From HGM12998 sp900756495 (lineage in GTDB: Bacteria > Bacillota > Clostridia > Oscillospirales > Oscillospiraceae), in contig CAUEFI010000002.1 of NCBI GenBank assembly GCA_958477305.1, forward strand, positions 62,001-126,000: a stretch of 64,000 bases of DNA. Reading direction: 5' to 3'. The notes beneath the pieces are model-generated. The model had not been told where the DNA came from. It ran no database searches and was given only the letters and a program-made list of their open reading frames with translations. The translations under genes and the position numbers were made by a program. Shown piece by piece: positions 41,593-48,975 of this stretch. Numbering within the stretch: the stretch's first letter is position 1; every line of letters starts with the position of its first letter.

Positions 41593-42207
41593 CTACCCCA
41601 TGGCGGGGGTCGTAAGGCGATCCAGAATGACTGCCAGCTGGGCCCGGCTGGCAGCACCCGCCGGATTAAGTCTTCCCTCATTGGTTCCTGTGATCAGCCC
41701 CGCCCCCACGGCGTGCTGCATCCCATCCACTGCCCAGGCGCTGACCGAGGCAGAATCGGCGTAAAGCCCCAGTACCCCCTCGGCCAGGCTCTCCCCCTTA
41801 TACTGGGCGTAGCGCCATAGGAAGACGGCCAGTTCCTGCCGGGTCACAGCGGCATTGGGGTTAAACTGCCCCTTGTCGTTTCCGGCTGCAATACCATAGC
41901 CCTTGGCCCAGGCCGCAGCCGTCTCATACCAGGCCCCCGCGGCCACATCGGGAAAGGGAGCGGCTACGGCGGCATCGGGGGCGCCGTCCAGCCGCCAGAG
42001 CACTGTTACTACTGTAGCCCTGGTAACCAGCGCCTCCGGGCTGAAGGTACTCGCTCCGGTTCCGGTCATATATCCGTTCTGGGCCACATCCGCCACAGCC
42101 TGCGCATACCATGCGCCGTCGGGCACATCTTCAAAAGCTCCGGCCGACAAAACAAGGCCGGCGCACAGGCAGGCGGCGCATATGGCAGTGAGCAGTCTTC
42201 TCTTCAT
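41593..42207 (-). CDS. Secreted protein made only of three SLH domains
   Basis: 204 residues: signal peptide (about 1-24, cleavage near 'LSAGAFEDV') and three S-layer-homology repeats starting near 25, 85 and 145. Each has the pattern '[FY]xDVpxxAWY...NpxaxvTRxqla'. SLH triads bind pyruvylated cell-wall polymer. There is no effector domain, so it may cap or organise the wall surface, or be a truncated anchor. The relic at 10003 comes from a gene of the same class. Confidence 0.85.
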   Translation of the reverse strand: MKRRLLTAICAACLCAGLVLSAGAFEDVPDGAWYAQAVADVAQNGYMTGTGASTFSPEALVTRATVVTVLWRLDGAPDAAVAAPFPDVAAGAWYETAAAWAKGYGIAAGNDKGQFNPNAAVTRQELAVFLWRYAQYKGESLAEGVLGLYADSASVSAWAVDGMQHAVGAGLITGTNEGRLNPAGAASRAQLAVILDRLTTPAMG

Positions 42208-42397
42208 GTGCAGTCACCTTCTCTTTGGGAAGTGTCCTCATTCTACGCCTTGGATTTTAAAAATTTGTGAACAAGCCTAAAGCTGGCGAAAATTTAAGAA
42301 CTTTGTTAAATTTTTGTACCGCTCCCCATGCAAAAGCAGTATCTGCCGGCTACGAAAAGAGCGGGACGGCGCCCACCGCCGTCCCGCCCCATGTGGT

Positions 42398-42676
42398 TTA
42401 TATCGCCAGCGCCCAATTGACGAGCAGCAGCAGGCCGAACCCCGGCGCCCCCAGCACGCCGATGATCAGTGCATTGATCACATTGACACCCAGGCTGAAT
42501 CCCAACAGCCCGCCTATCTTGCTGAATGCAAACAGCACGGCAAGCCCTGCAGCGCTGCGCAGCAGCACCTTGCCCACCCACTTCAGGGGGCGCCACAAGG
42601 CAGCCAGAGCAATGATGAGCACCAGGCCCCCTAAAATCCACGGCATGGCGTTCACCAGTCCCTCCATCTCCTCCAT
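42398..42676 (-). CDS. bofA: BofA-like pro-sigma-K processing inhibitor family protein
   Basis: 92 residues from ATG 42676, 8 bases after CGGAGG; a GTG 9 bases earlier overlaps that site. Two to three hydrophobic helices and the family tail 'GVNVINALIIGVLGAPGFG'. In Bacillus BofA holds the SpoIVFB protease inactive in the forespore membrane. The DUF2508 gene just upstream mirrors the yaaL-bofA order of Bacillus, supporting the call and a sporulation-competent lineage. Confidence 0.85.
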   Translation of the reverse strand: MEEMEGLVNAMPWILGGLVLIIALAALWRPLKWVGKVLLRSAAGLAVLFAFSKIGGLLGFSLGVNVINALIIGVLGAPGFGLLLLVNWALAI

Positions 42677-42744
42677 CTGCCACACCTCCGGCCAAACGTC
42701 TCCGCCAGTTCCTTGGCGCGGCTTATCTTTCGGGAGAGCGCCCG

Positions 42745-42984
42745 TTAACCCTCGTCCAGCTCTTTAACCCGGCGCAGCAGGTACGAATACCGGGCCTGAA
42801 GCGCGTTGATTTCAAAGACGTAGGATTCTATCAGGTCCGGGTCATGGGCCGTATTGAAGCCGGAATAGGCCTGTGCGATGAGGAGGCGGGTCTGGGAGAG
42901 CCCCTCCAGCAGTGTCCGGCGCTCCTGGTCCCGCACCGTATTCCTTTTCTTCTTCCATGTAAACACCCCAGCCGCCTCCGCCAT
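42745..42984 (-). CDS. DUF2508 (YaaL-like) family protein
   Basis: 79 residues from ATG 42984 after GAGGGAGGAATCAGCG. Small helical protein: 'LLEGLSQTRLLIAQAYSGFN' then 'VFEINALQARYSYLLRRVKE'. YaaL lies between recR and bofA in Bacillus. Here recR is not present upstream; the DNA upstream is unassigned sequence and then an IS remnant. Function unknown. Confidence 0.82.
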   Translation of the reverse strand: MAEAAGVFTWKKKRNTVRDQERRTLLEGLSQTRLLIAQAYSGFNTAHDPDLIESYVFEINALQARYSYLLRRVKELDEG

Positions 42985-43296
42985 CGCTGATTCCTCCCTC
43001 TCTCGTTCTGTCATTAGTGTATGAACAGTATGGACAAATATTCCAGCATTAAAACCATATTTTAACAGGTATGACTGCTTTTCACCGGGCCATACTATGC
43101 TCGGACAGGCAAATAACGCATCTCCTTTTAAGCCGGTGCCGGGTGAGCTCACCCTCTGGCGAAAGGCGAAAGGACATGCGGCATGGAGCAGAATCCCCGA
43201 ATGGAGACATCCGGGGCGGGCTGTCAAAAAAATGTCTGTCCAAGAAGCCGTCACCGCACGAAGAAACCTGTTTTTTCGGTGCAGGAGCTACGGCAG
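42985..43296. other. Intergenic region with a possible structured RNA
   Basis: About 310 bp. On the plus strand GGACAG (43102-43107) can pair with CTGTCC (43235-43240), enclosing a stem at 43133-43161 built round the palindrome GGGTGAGCTCACCC and a CCCCG/CGGGG hairpin (43195-43216). The terminator-like palindrome at 43297 follows. I cannot match it to a riboswitch class by eye. Minus-strand promoter elements of DUF2508-bofA must also lie here. Confidence 0.4.
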
Positions 43297-43325
43297 AGGG
43301 CCGCCATGAAATTCATGGCGGCCCT
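43297..43325 (+). repeat. 29-base palindrome, left copy of a duplicated IS target
   Basis: Arms AGGGCCGCCATGAA and TTCATGGCGGCCCT around one A. It touches the end of the left IS1182 remnant (43326). The same palindrome, 27/29 identical, touches the outer end of the right IS remnant at 49654-49682, where it is followed by TTTTT like a terminator. Confidence 0.85.
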
Positions 43326-43633
43326 CAGTCTGTCGAGAAACCCGGTCTACACTTCATGCGTAGACCGGGTTTCTGGCAAAAAACAGATGAAAGAGTAGAG
43401 AAAGGATGGAGGGAGAGTTCTCCGTCCAGAGCCATCTGGCCAGTTTTTTGAGGTTCATAGAAATAAATTTAGGCTTGACCCAGTTTGTCACCTGGGTCAA
43501 GCCTCTGATTGGGTATAACGCACGGCGTGTTTTTCCTAGGCCTCGGCAGAGACCCGTTCAATGGTTTCTTTGCGTCGTTTGTACAGTTCCCCGCACAATC
43601 CCCACAAGACCGGCGGCCAGCTTTTTTACAATC
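43326..43633 (-). mobile_element. Left IS1182-type element remnant (transposase C-terminal part)
   Basis: Begins with the terminal repeat CAGTCTGTCGAGAAA (43326-43340). On the minus strand the IS1182 transposase C terminus is readable in pieces: 'ELYKRRKETIERVSAEA', a stop, 'EKHAVRYTQ', then after a frameshift 'RGLTQVTNWVKPKF' and 'MNLKKLARWLW'. Everything upstream of about that point is gone, and the DNA is fused to a truncated Rrf2 gene at about 43633. Inactive. Confidence 0.85.
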
Positions 43634-43759
43634 TTACTTATAGGTAAATACCATGGGGAGCATCTGGGCCTCTGTGATTTCCTTCACGGTATGCAGTTTT
43701 CTGTCCTGCAGCGCCCGCAGGATACGCAGGGCATAGTCTGTCTCGCGGGCGATGAGCAA
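43634..43759 (-). pseudogene. Truncated Rrf2-family regulator (N-terminal 41 residues)
   Basis: Starts at TTG 43759 after GGAAGGAGCGGTCCC and reads 'LLIARETDYALRILRALQD' then 'LHTVKEITEAQMLPMVFTYK', the typical helix-turn-helix start of Rrf2/IscR proteins, before a stop at 43634-43636 where IS1182 sequence begins. The cysteines and the rest of the protein are lost. Its promoter is still visible upstream. Confidence 0.8.
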
Positions 43760-44024
43760 GGGACCGCTCCTTCCGGGGCTAGATTACAGGATTATCATAG
43801 CAAAGCGGATAAAATTAGTCGAGTATATTTCCCTGCTTTCGTTACTTTTTTCTGCGGTTCGCCACAGACCTGCGTCCCAAACCTTATCCGCCCACAGCAG
43901 GGCGCATGGACCTAACCGCAACCCTTCTCCCGGGAAACTGGCCCTCCGGAGATCGGCGGCAGCATTCTGCCAGCCTGTCCCATTTTCCAGATGGGTGCTG
44001 CTTCCACGCCGTCTGCCGGCTCTT
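43760..44024. other. Intergenic region between the Rrf2 fragment and lysR
   Basis: 265 bp. It contains the old rrf2 promoter at 43794-43822. The rest (43830-44024) shows no hairpin terminator with a T-run and no family-like ORF on either strand. Confidence 0.5.
43794..43822 (-). promoter_or_regulatory. Promoter of the truncated rrf2 gene
   Basis: Minus strand: TCGACT (43817-43822), 17-base spacer, TATGAT (43794-43799) with an extended -10 TG. The half-consensus -35 overlaps an A/T-rich stretch that an Rrf2 protein could have used for self-control. Confidence 0.55.
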
Positions 44025-44948
44025 TTACCGCCCGATTACCAGCGGTCCCATCACGCCACGTTCCTCTTCTCCGGGAAGACGGGATATCACGCTGTCGAAA
44101 AGGGCGATGGCGGGATTTTGGTTGTCCTTGCGCCATGCGGCATTAAAACTCATCCGCGCCCCTTCGCCTTCGATTGGAACAAAACGGAACTTGGGATCCC
44201 GGTAAAAGCGGTTGCTGGGGTCCATAATGGCCACGCCGGACTGGGACTCCACATACATGATGATGGACTCAGAGGTGGCCGAGCGGATGATCTTCTTGGG
44301 AGAAAAGCCCGCGTTCAGGAACTGACTCAGGCAGAAATGGGAACCGCTGTCCGTCTCGGCGGCTACGATCAGGCACTCGTCCTTACAGTCCGAGATAGTC
44401 AGGTCTGCCCGGGCCGCCAGGGGGTGGGAAGCCGAGATAACCATGTGGGCAGTGGTGGAAAAGATCTCCCGCTGGGCAATATACGGGACATTGGTAAGCT
44501 CAAAGGAGAGCATAAACGCGATGTCCAGCCCCCCGGAAAACAGCTTTTCCCGCAGGGTCTTGAATCCGTAGCCTTCGAAAGCCACCTCCACCTCGGGAAA
44601 GCTCCGGGTGAATCGCTTGATGAGGGGAATGAGGATCTCGATATTGGTCTCCTGAAGGTAGCCGATATTCAGCCGACCCGCACAGCTGATCCCCATCTGC
44701 CTGGCTTTCTCCACGGCAGCGGCGGCCTTTTCATAGAGCACGCCGAACTCCTCAAAGAGGATCCAGCCCGAGGGGGTGAGCTGCACATTGTGCTTGTTCC
44801 GGATGAAGAGCTGGAACCCCAATTCGCGCTCCAGCAGCGCTATCTGCCGGCTGATCGACGGCTGAGAGGTATAGTGGGCCTCCGCGGCCTTGGAGAAGCT
44901 GAGGTACTTCGCAACGGACAGGAAATACTGAATCTGGCGGTGATTCAT
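44025..44948 (-). CDS. LysR family transcriptional regulator
   Basis: 307 residues from ATG 44948 after AGGAGGGACTCGG (upstream in-frame codons lack a ribosome site). N-terminal winged helix 'MNHRQIQYFLSVAKYLSFSK' then 'SQPSISRQIALLERELGFQL'; the co-inducer-binding domain starts near residue 90 ('GRLNIGYLQE'). It is divergent from the symporter operon with 348 bp between. The intergenic region holds a perfect T-N11-A-type box, so it most likely controls that operon in response to its substrate. Confidence 0.93.
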   Translation of the reverse strand: MNHRQIQYFLSVAKYLSFSKAAEAHYTSQPSISRQIALLERELGFQLFIRNKHNVQLTPSGWILFEEFGVLYEKAAAAVEKARQMGISCAGRLNIGYLQETNIEILIPLIKRFTRSFPEVEVAFEGYGFKTLREKLFSGGLDIAFMLSFELTNVPYIAQREIFSTTAHMVISASHPLAARADLTISDCKDECLIVAAETDSGSHFCLSQFLNAGFSPKKIIRSATSESIIMYVESQSGVAIMDPSNRFYRDPKFRFVPIEGEGARMSFNAAWRKDNQNPAIALFDSVISRLPGEEERGVMGPLVIGR

Positions 44949-45015
44949 CCGAGTCCCTCCTGACACAGTTTGGTTGAATGCCGTTTGCGTCATAATCCGC
45001 CATAAAATTAAATTA

Positions 45016-45044
45016 ATTATATCAAATTTTGAAATAGCCTGCAA
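45016..45044 (-). promoter_or_regulatory. Promoter of lysR
   Basis: Minus strand: TTGCAG (45039-45044), 17-base spacer, TATAAT (45016-45021). Confidence 0.75.
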
Positions 45045-45092
45045 CACCATACCCCCTCCGCAGAGGCAAAACCACAGGCGCCGCCCCATCTT

Positions 45093-45115
45093 GGTGATAC
45101 GCATTCTGCATCACC
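45093..45115 (+). promoter_or_regulatory. LysR-type operator
   Basis: GGTGAT (45093-45098), exactly 11 bases, ATCACC (45110-45115): a perfect inverted repeat with the T-N11-A core of LysR recognition sites. It is centred about 55 bases upstream of the symporter -10 box, the usual position for activation. Confidence 0.85.
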
Positions 45116-45133
45116 GCGTGCAATTATGGATAT

Positions 45134-45162
45134 TTCCCTTTTTTATCTGCGTATCTTATAAT
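45134..45162 (+). promoter_or_regulatory. Candidate activator-dependent promoter of the symporter operon
   Basis: A perfect -10 TATAAT (45157-45162) but only TTCCCT where the -35 is expected (45134-45139), as in LysR-activated promoters. The leader would be about 125 bases. Confidence 0.5.
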
Positions 45163-45296
45163 TTTTAATAGCAAACGGCGGGCAATTTGGGGCAAAATAT
45201 CCAATCAAAAAAGGAGGTGCGCACCTGTTTCATCATCTCCCGCCGCGTCAAACGTGTGTTGAGACGGACAAAAACGAAGAACGAGGAGGTAAAACG

Positions 45297-46769
45297 ATGC
45301 ACTTAACCGTGGTTATCGCAGTCATTATTTACGAGGTGGCTGTCATCATCGGTGTAAGCTTTTTCCTCACCGCGAGACAGAAACACAAGTTGAGTAGCGC
45401 CGACATGGTGTCGTCCGGCGGCAGTATGAATCTGCTGGCCTACTCGGCCACCATCGCCCTCACTTCTCTGGGCGGCGGACATATCCTCGGGCTGCCCGGT
45501 CAGTCCACCTTTACCGGCGTTGGAACTTTCTGGTTTATTATCGGCTCCGGATTTTCGGTGGTTATTATCTGCTGTTTTGTGGGGCCGTGGTACCGGCGCC
45601 TGAAAATTACCACCGTGGCCGGCCTGTTTGAAAAGCTCTTTAACAAGAAAGTCGCCATTCTGTTGGCCGGTATGACGGCCGGCTGCACTTGGGGCGTCAT
45701 TACCCTGGAGATGCAGGGCGTCGGTACCGTGCTCTGGGCCATGACAGGCTGGCCGATTATGCTCTGCTGCGTGGTGGGCGGCATCATCTCCATCCTGTAT
45801 GTGATTTTCGCAGGCATGAAGGAGGTCGCCTGGGTCAACGTCATCAATGCCATTTTCATGTATGTGGGCGTGATCATCGCCACCATCTACCTGGGCCAGA
45901 TTCTGGACGGCGGCTGGGGTGCGATCAATGAATACTACACCAGCAGCGGCAACAGCTGGATGCTGAGCCTCTGGGCCAATGGGGACACTTGGAGGACCTA
46001 CATCATCGGCACGGTCCTGGGGCAGCTCTTCTTCATGCCCATGAATCAGGCCGGCTGCCAGTGCGCCATTTCGGCCAAGAATGTCCGGACACTGAAGCGC
46101 TCCATCTTCCTCTCGGTACCCCTGAACTGTATTTTCGGCATCTTCATGATTGCCTTTGGAATGGCCGCCGCCACCATGCCCCAGTACGCCGACTATTACG
46201 GCACTCCCTTGGCCACCTTCTCCATGCTGGTGGATCTTCTGCCCACCTGGGTTGTGATCTGGCTGCTGGCCGGCTTCGCAGCCGCCATTCTGTCCACCGT
46301 CGCGGTGTGCGTTCTGGGTCTGTCCACCGTGTTTACCGACGCCATCGTCAAGACCTACTACAAACCCAATATGACCGACCGGCAGTACATGCGCTACCTC
46401 CGCGTGGCCATTGTGGTCTTCGCCGGTATCGCCTGCGCTCTCTCCACACTGATGCCCTCGGTCAATACCTCGATGATCTGGCTCAACGCCTGGCTGCTGC
46501 CCGCATTCTGGCTGTTTGTGTTCGGAATGTACTGGAAGAGATCGTCCAAAGCCGCCTTCATCACCATCGTGATTTCGGCCATCGCCAACTGCATCTGGAC
46601 CTTCGGGGACTTTGGCGCCAAGCTCCACCTGGATAACAACAACTCTCTGGTGATGCTGTTCTTTACCCTGGTGGTGGGCCTTATCGCCACCGCGGCGGAC
46701 AAGGGCGCCCTGCCTGGCCTAGTCTCGCTCTATAAAAAAGATAAATCGCTGGTTGTCAGCCCGGACTGA
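45297..46769 (+). CDS. Sodium:solute symporter (SSS) family transporter
   Basis: 490 residues, about 13 transmembrane segments. SSS marks: 'SSADMVSSGGSMNLLAYSAT' with the early 'TSLGGGHILGLPGQ', and 'FFMPMNQAGCQCAISAKNVR' with 'AAILSTVAVCVLGLSTVFTD' later. Couples solute uptake to Na+. The start ATG 45297 has GAGGAGGTAAAACG upstream. First gene of an operon with two tiny membrane proteins and two hydrolases; a probable importer for the substrate of those enzymes. Confidence 0.92.
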   Translation: MHLTVVIAVIIYEVAVIIGVSFFLTARQKHKLSSADMVSSGGSMNLLAYSATIALTSLGGGHILGLPGQSTFTGVGTFWFIIGSGFSVVIICCFVGPWYRRLKITTVAGLFEKLFNKKVAILLAGMTAGCTWGVITLEMQGVGTVLWAMTGWPIMLCCVVGGIISILYVIFAGMKEVAWVNVINAIFMYVGVIIATIYLGQILDGGWGAINEYYTSSGNSWMLSLWANGDTWRTYIIGTVLGQLFFMPMNQAGCQCAISAKNVRTLKRSIFLSVPLNCIFGIFMIAFGMAAATMPQYADYYGTPLATFSMLVDLLPTWVVIWLLAGFAAAILSTVAVCVLGLSTVFTDAIVKTYYKPNMTDRQYMRYLRVAIVVFAGIACALSTLMPSVNTSMIWLNAWLLPAFWLFVFGMYWKRSSKAAFITIVISAIANCIWTFGDFGAKLHLDNNNSLVMLFFTLVVGLIATAADKGALPGLVSLYKKDKSLVVSPD

Positions 46770-46783
46770 AAGGAGATGCACCT

Positions 46784-46918
46784 ATGTCAATCTTAACAGA
46801 CTGGTCCCTCATGGGCATGTTCACCATCAAGGGGATTATCATATGCATTCTGGTATGCGTCGTCGGATACCTGGCCTTTAACGTCCACGCCTACCACGAG
46901 CCGGAAGACGACATATAA
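46784..46918 (+). CDS. 44-residue single-span membrane protein in the symporter operon
   Basis: Starts at ATG 46784 after AAAGGAGATGCACCT, 14 bases past the symporter stop. One transmembrane helix ('IKGIIICILVCVVGYLAF') and an acidic C terminus. Its strong ribosome site and tight position argue for a real gene. Small accessory proteins are known beside some SSS symporters; I infer that role here, without sequence proof. Confidence 0.7.
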   Translation: MSILTDWSLMGMFTIKGIIICILVCVVGYLAFNVHAYHEPEDDI

Positions 46919-46933
46919 GAGAGGAGGGCAGAG

Positions 46934-47047
46934 ATGGCTGTCATTATTTGGGAGGCATTTGTCATTCTAATCATGGTGCTCTTCATCGGGCTGGGCCTGT
47001 ACGGCGCGAGCAAGGCGGAGAAGCTCGGCGGCAAAAACAAGGAATAG
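46934..47047 (+). CDS. 37-residue single-span membrane protein in the symporter operon
   Basis: Starts at ATG 46934 after GAGGAGGGCAGAG. N-terminal hydrophobic helix ('FVILIMVLFIGLGLYGA') and a Lys/Gly-rich tail. Placed between the first small protein and the phosphotriesterase gene, 15 and 13 bases from them. Probably a second accessory subunit of the symporter; inference from context only. Confidence 0.65.
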   Translation: MAVIIWEAFVILIMVLFIGLGLYGASKAEKLGGKNKE

Positions 47048-47060
47048 GGAGTTGAGACAG

Positions 47061-48041
47061 ATGGGCAGAGCACTGGAGACCGTATGCGGCCCTGTGGACG
47101 GCAGCCAGATCGGCAAGACACTGGTGCACGAGCACTTTGTCTTCGGTTTTCCCGGATTTCAGGCAGATAGCACGCTGGGCCCCTATGATCCGGACGAGGC
47201 CCTGCGGGTGGGGGTGGAGACGGCCAACCGGGCCAAGCGCCACGGGGTCACCACTGTGGTGGACGCCACCGCCAACGACTGCGGCCGGGATCCTGTCCTG
47301 CTGCGGCGCATCGCCGAGGCCGCAGGCATCCATATCGTGGTCTCCACAGGTTACTACTTTGAAGGCCAGGGCAGCCCGGCCTACTTCAAGTTCCGGGCCG
47401 GCCTGGGGGACGCGGTCCAGGAGATTTATGAGATGATGAAGGCCGAGCTGACCCAGGGGATCGGCACAACCGGCATCAAAGCCGGGGTCATCAAGGTGGG
47501 CTCCAGCTTGGGGACCATCACCCCCTATGAGGAGATGTTCTTTCGGGCCGCCGCCCGGGTGCAGCATGAGCTGGGCACTGTGATCCTCACCCACACCGAG
47601 GGAGGTACCATGGGCCCGGAGCAGGCCGACCTGCTACTCCGCGAGGGGGGCGATCCTGCCCGGATTGTCATCGGTCACATGTGTGGCAACACCGATCCGG
47701 ACTATGCCGTCCGAGTGCTGGACCAGGGGGTATTTATTGCCCTGGACCGCTTCGGCCTGGAGGCCGACGCCTTTCACACGCCCAAGGATACGGAACGGGA
47801 GGCCTTGGCCATGGCGCTCATTTCCCGGGGCTATACCGGGCAGTTGCTTTTTTCGCAGGATACCGTTAATATGAACTTGGGGCGTAAGGTGCGCTGGCCC
47901 GCGCACATGGCCCAGGCCATGGAGGCCGCCAATATTGAGCGGATCTTCCAGGTCATTCTCCCGGATCTGCTGCGGCTGGGCGCCACACAGGAGCAGCTGG
48001 ATACCATTCTGATGGAAAATCCGGCCCGTCTCTTCGGCTGA
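47061..48041 (+). CDS. Phosphotriesterase family hydrolase (probable lactonase/esterase)
   Basis: 326 residues from ATG 47061 after GGGAG; a TTG at 47052 overlaps that site. Binuclear-metal TIM-barrel ligands of the family are all placed: His23 and His25 ('LVHEHFVFG'), the bridging Lys145 ('AGVIKVGSS'), His178 ('ILTHTEGG'), His206 ('IGHMCGN') and Asp267 ('FSQDTVN'). Related proteins (PLLs) are lactonases, others esterases. It lies between the symporter set and an AHL-lactonase-like enzyme, which favours lactone or ester hydrolysis of an imported compound. Confidence 0.9.
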   Translation: MGRALETVCGPVDGSQIGKTLVHEHFVFGFPGFQADSTLGPYDPDEALRVGVETANRAKRHGVTTVVDATANDCGRDPVLLRRIAEAAGIHIVVSTGYYFEGQGSPAYFKFRAGLGDAVQEIYEMMKAELTQGIGTTGIKAGVIKVGSSLGTITPYEEMFFRAAARVQHELGTVILTHTEGGTMGPEQADLLLREGGDPARIVIGHMCGNTDPDYAVRVLDQGVFIALDRFGLEADAFHTPKDTEREALAMALISRGYTGQLLFSQDTVNMNLGRKVRWPAHMAQAMEAANIERIFQVILPDLLRLGATQEQLDTILMENPARLFG

Positions 48042-48077
48042 TCCCACCTGATTTGCATGAGAAAAGGATAGGGTAAC

Positions 48078-48905
48078 ATGGCAAAAATGAAATTACATGT
48101 GATGCACCACGGAAAGATGTGGCTGGATAAATCCAATGTGGTGGCGGGCAGCCGCCTGGCCACCGACGACAACCGAAATCCCCCCGCTGAGTGGACCTCG
48201 ATTCCGGTCACCTCCTTCCTGGTGGAGCACCCCGACGGGCTGGTCCTCTTCGACACCGGCTGCGACCCCCTGGGGATGTCGGAGCACTGGCCCGAACGGT
48301 CCAAGCAGGTCTCCCCCTTTGAGGCCGACGAGAACGGCACCGTGGGAGAGCGGCTGGCCCAGCTGGGCTTCCGGCCGGAGGACGTGAAGTACCTGGTCAT
48401 GTCCCACCTCCACACCGACCACGCCGGATGTATGGCCCTCTTCCGGGAGGCGGAAGTCTTCGTTCACGACGATGAGCTCACCCAGGTCATGCGCATGTAC
48501 GCCCTGCGGGAGGAGCGCCCCGCCTACTCCCCCACCGACATCGAGGCTATGCTGGCCGCCCGGCTGCACTGGCATCCAATCGAGCCCGAGGAGCGGGAAT
48601 ACCCCCTGCTGGACGGCGTCACCATTGTCAACTTCGGCTCCGGCCACACCTTTGGAATGCTGGGCCTGCTGGTGGAGCTCCCTGGGAGCGGCAGCTTCCT
48701 GCTGGTGTCGGACGCCCTGTACACCCAAGAGAACGCCGGCCCCCCCATTCAGTTCTCCGGTCTGGTCTACGACTCCCTGGGGTACCTGGCCACGGCCAAA
48801 TTTATCATGAAGTATGCCAAGTCCCACAACGCCCGCATTGTCTTTGGGCACGACTCCGCCCAGACCGCGGCGCTGCTTCGGGATGGGCAGGGCGGCTTCT
48901 CGTAA
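48078..48905 (+). CDS. N-acyl-homoserine-lactonase-like metallo-beta-lactamase
   Basis: 275 residues. The MBL motif is 'SHLHTDHAG' (His110, His112, Asp114, His115), with later ligands at 'GSGHTFGM', 'LLVSDALY' and the C-terminal 'VFGHDSAQ'. Length and the cysteine-free N-terminal region match the AttM/AiiB-type AHL lactonase group. It is 36 bases downstream of the phosphotriesterase gene, ATG after AGGATAGGG. Natural substrate unknown. Confidence 0.88.
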   Translation: MAKMKLHVMHHGKMWLDKSNVVAGSRLATDDNRNPPAEWTSIPVTSFLVEHPDGLVLFDTGCDPLGMSEHWPERSKQVSPFEADENGTVGERLAQLGFRPEDVKYLVMSHLHTDHAGCMALFREAEVFVHDDELTQVMRMYALREERPAYSPTDIEAMLAARLHWHPIEPEEREYPLLDGVTIVNFGSGHTFGMLGLLVELPGSGSFLLVSDALYTQENAGPPIQFSGLVYDSLGYLATAKFIMKYAKSHNARIVFGHDSAQTAALLRDGQGGFS

Positions 48906-48945
48906 GGGTATGCGCACCGGCGGCATTCACCTTCTAACAAGAAAC

Positions 48946-48974
48946 GGCGGCGCAGGCAGACTGCCTGCGCCGCC
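48946..48974 (+). terminator. 29-base palindrome at the end of the lactonase operon, interrupted by the IS
   Basis: Arms GGCGGCGCAGGCAG and CTGCCTGCGCCGCC pair perfectly around one A, 41 bases after the lactonase stop. One C separates it from the terminal repeat of the right IS remnant, and the expected T-run is missing. It looks like the operon's terminator, cut at its edge by IS insertion. Confidence 0.7.
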
Positions 48975-48975
48975 C

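Larger units (their letters stand above)
44949..45296. other. Divergent regulatory region between lysR and the symporter operon
   Basis: 348 bp. It contains the lysR promoter (45016-45044, minus), the LysR box (45093-45115) and a weak activator-type promoter for the symporter (45134-45162, plus). The remaining 130 bp up to the symporter start forms the leader; I see no further structure in it. Confidence 0.7.

Noticed and set aside
43752..44963. A 403-codon plus-strand frame opposite lysR
   Set aside because: It is antisense to a clear LysR gene, its composition is unlike a protein, and it has no start signal.
45303..46628. A 441-codon minus-strand frame opposite the symporter gene
   Set aside because: It is a high-GC shadow frame rich in His, Gly and Asp, with no ribosome site. 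The plus strand encodes a clear SSS symporter.
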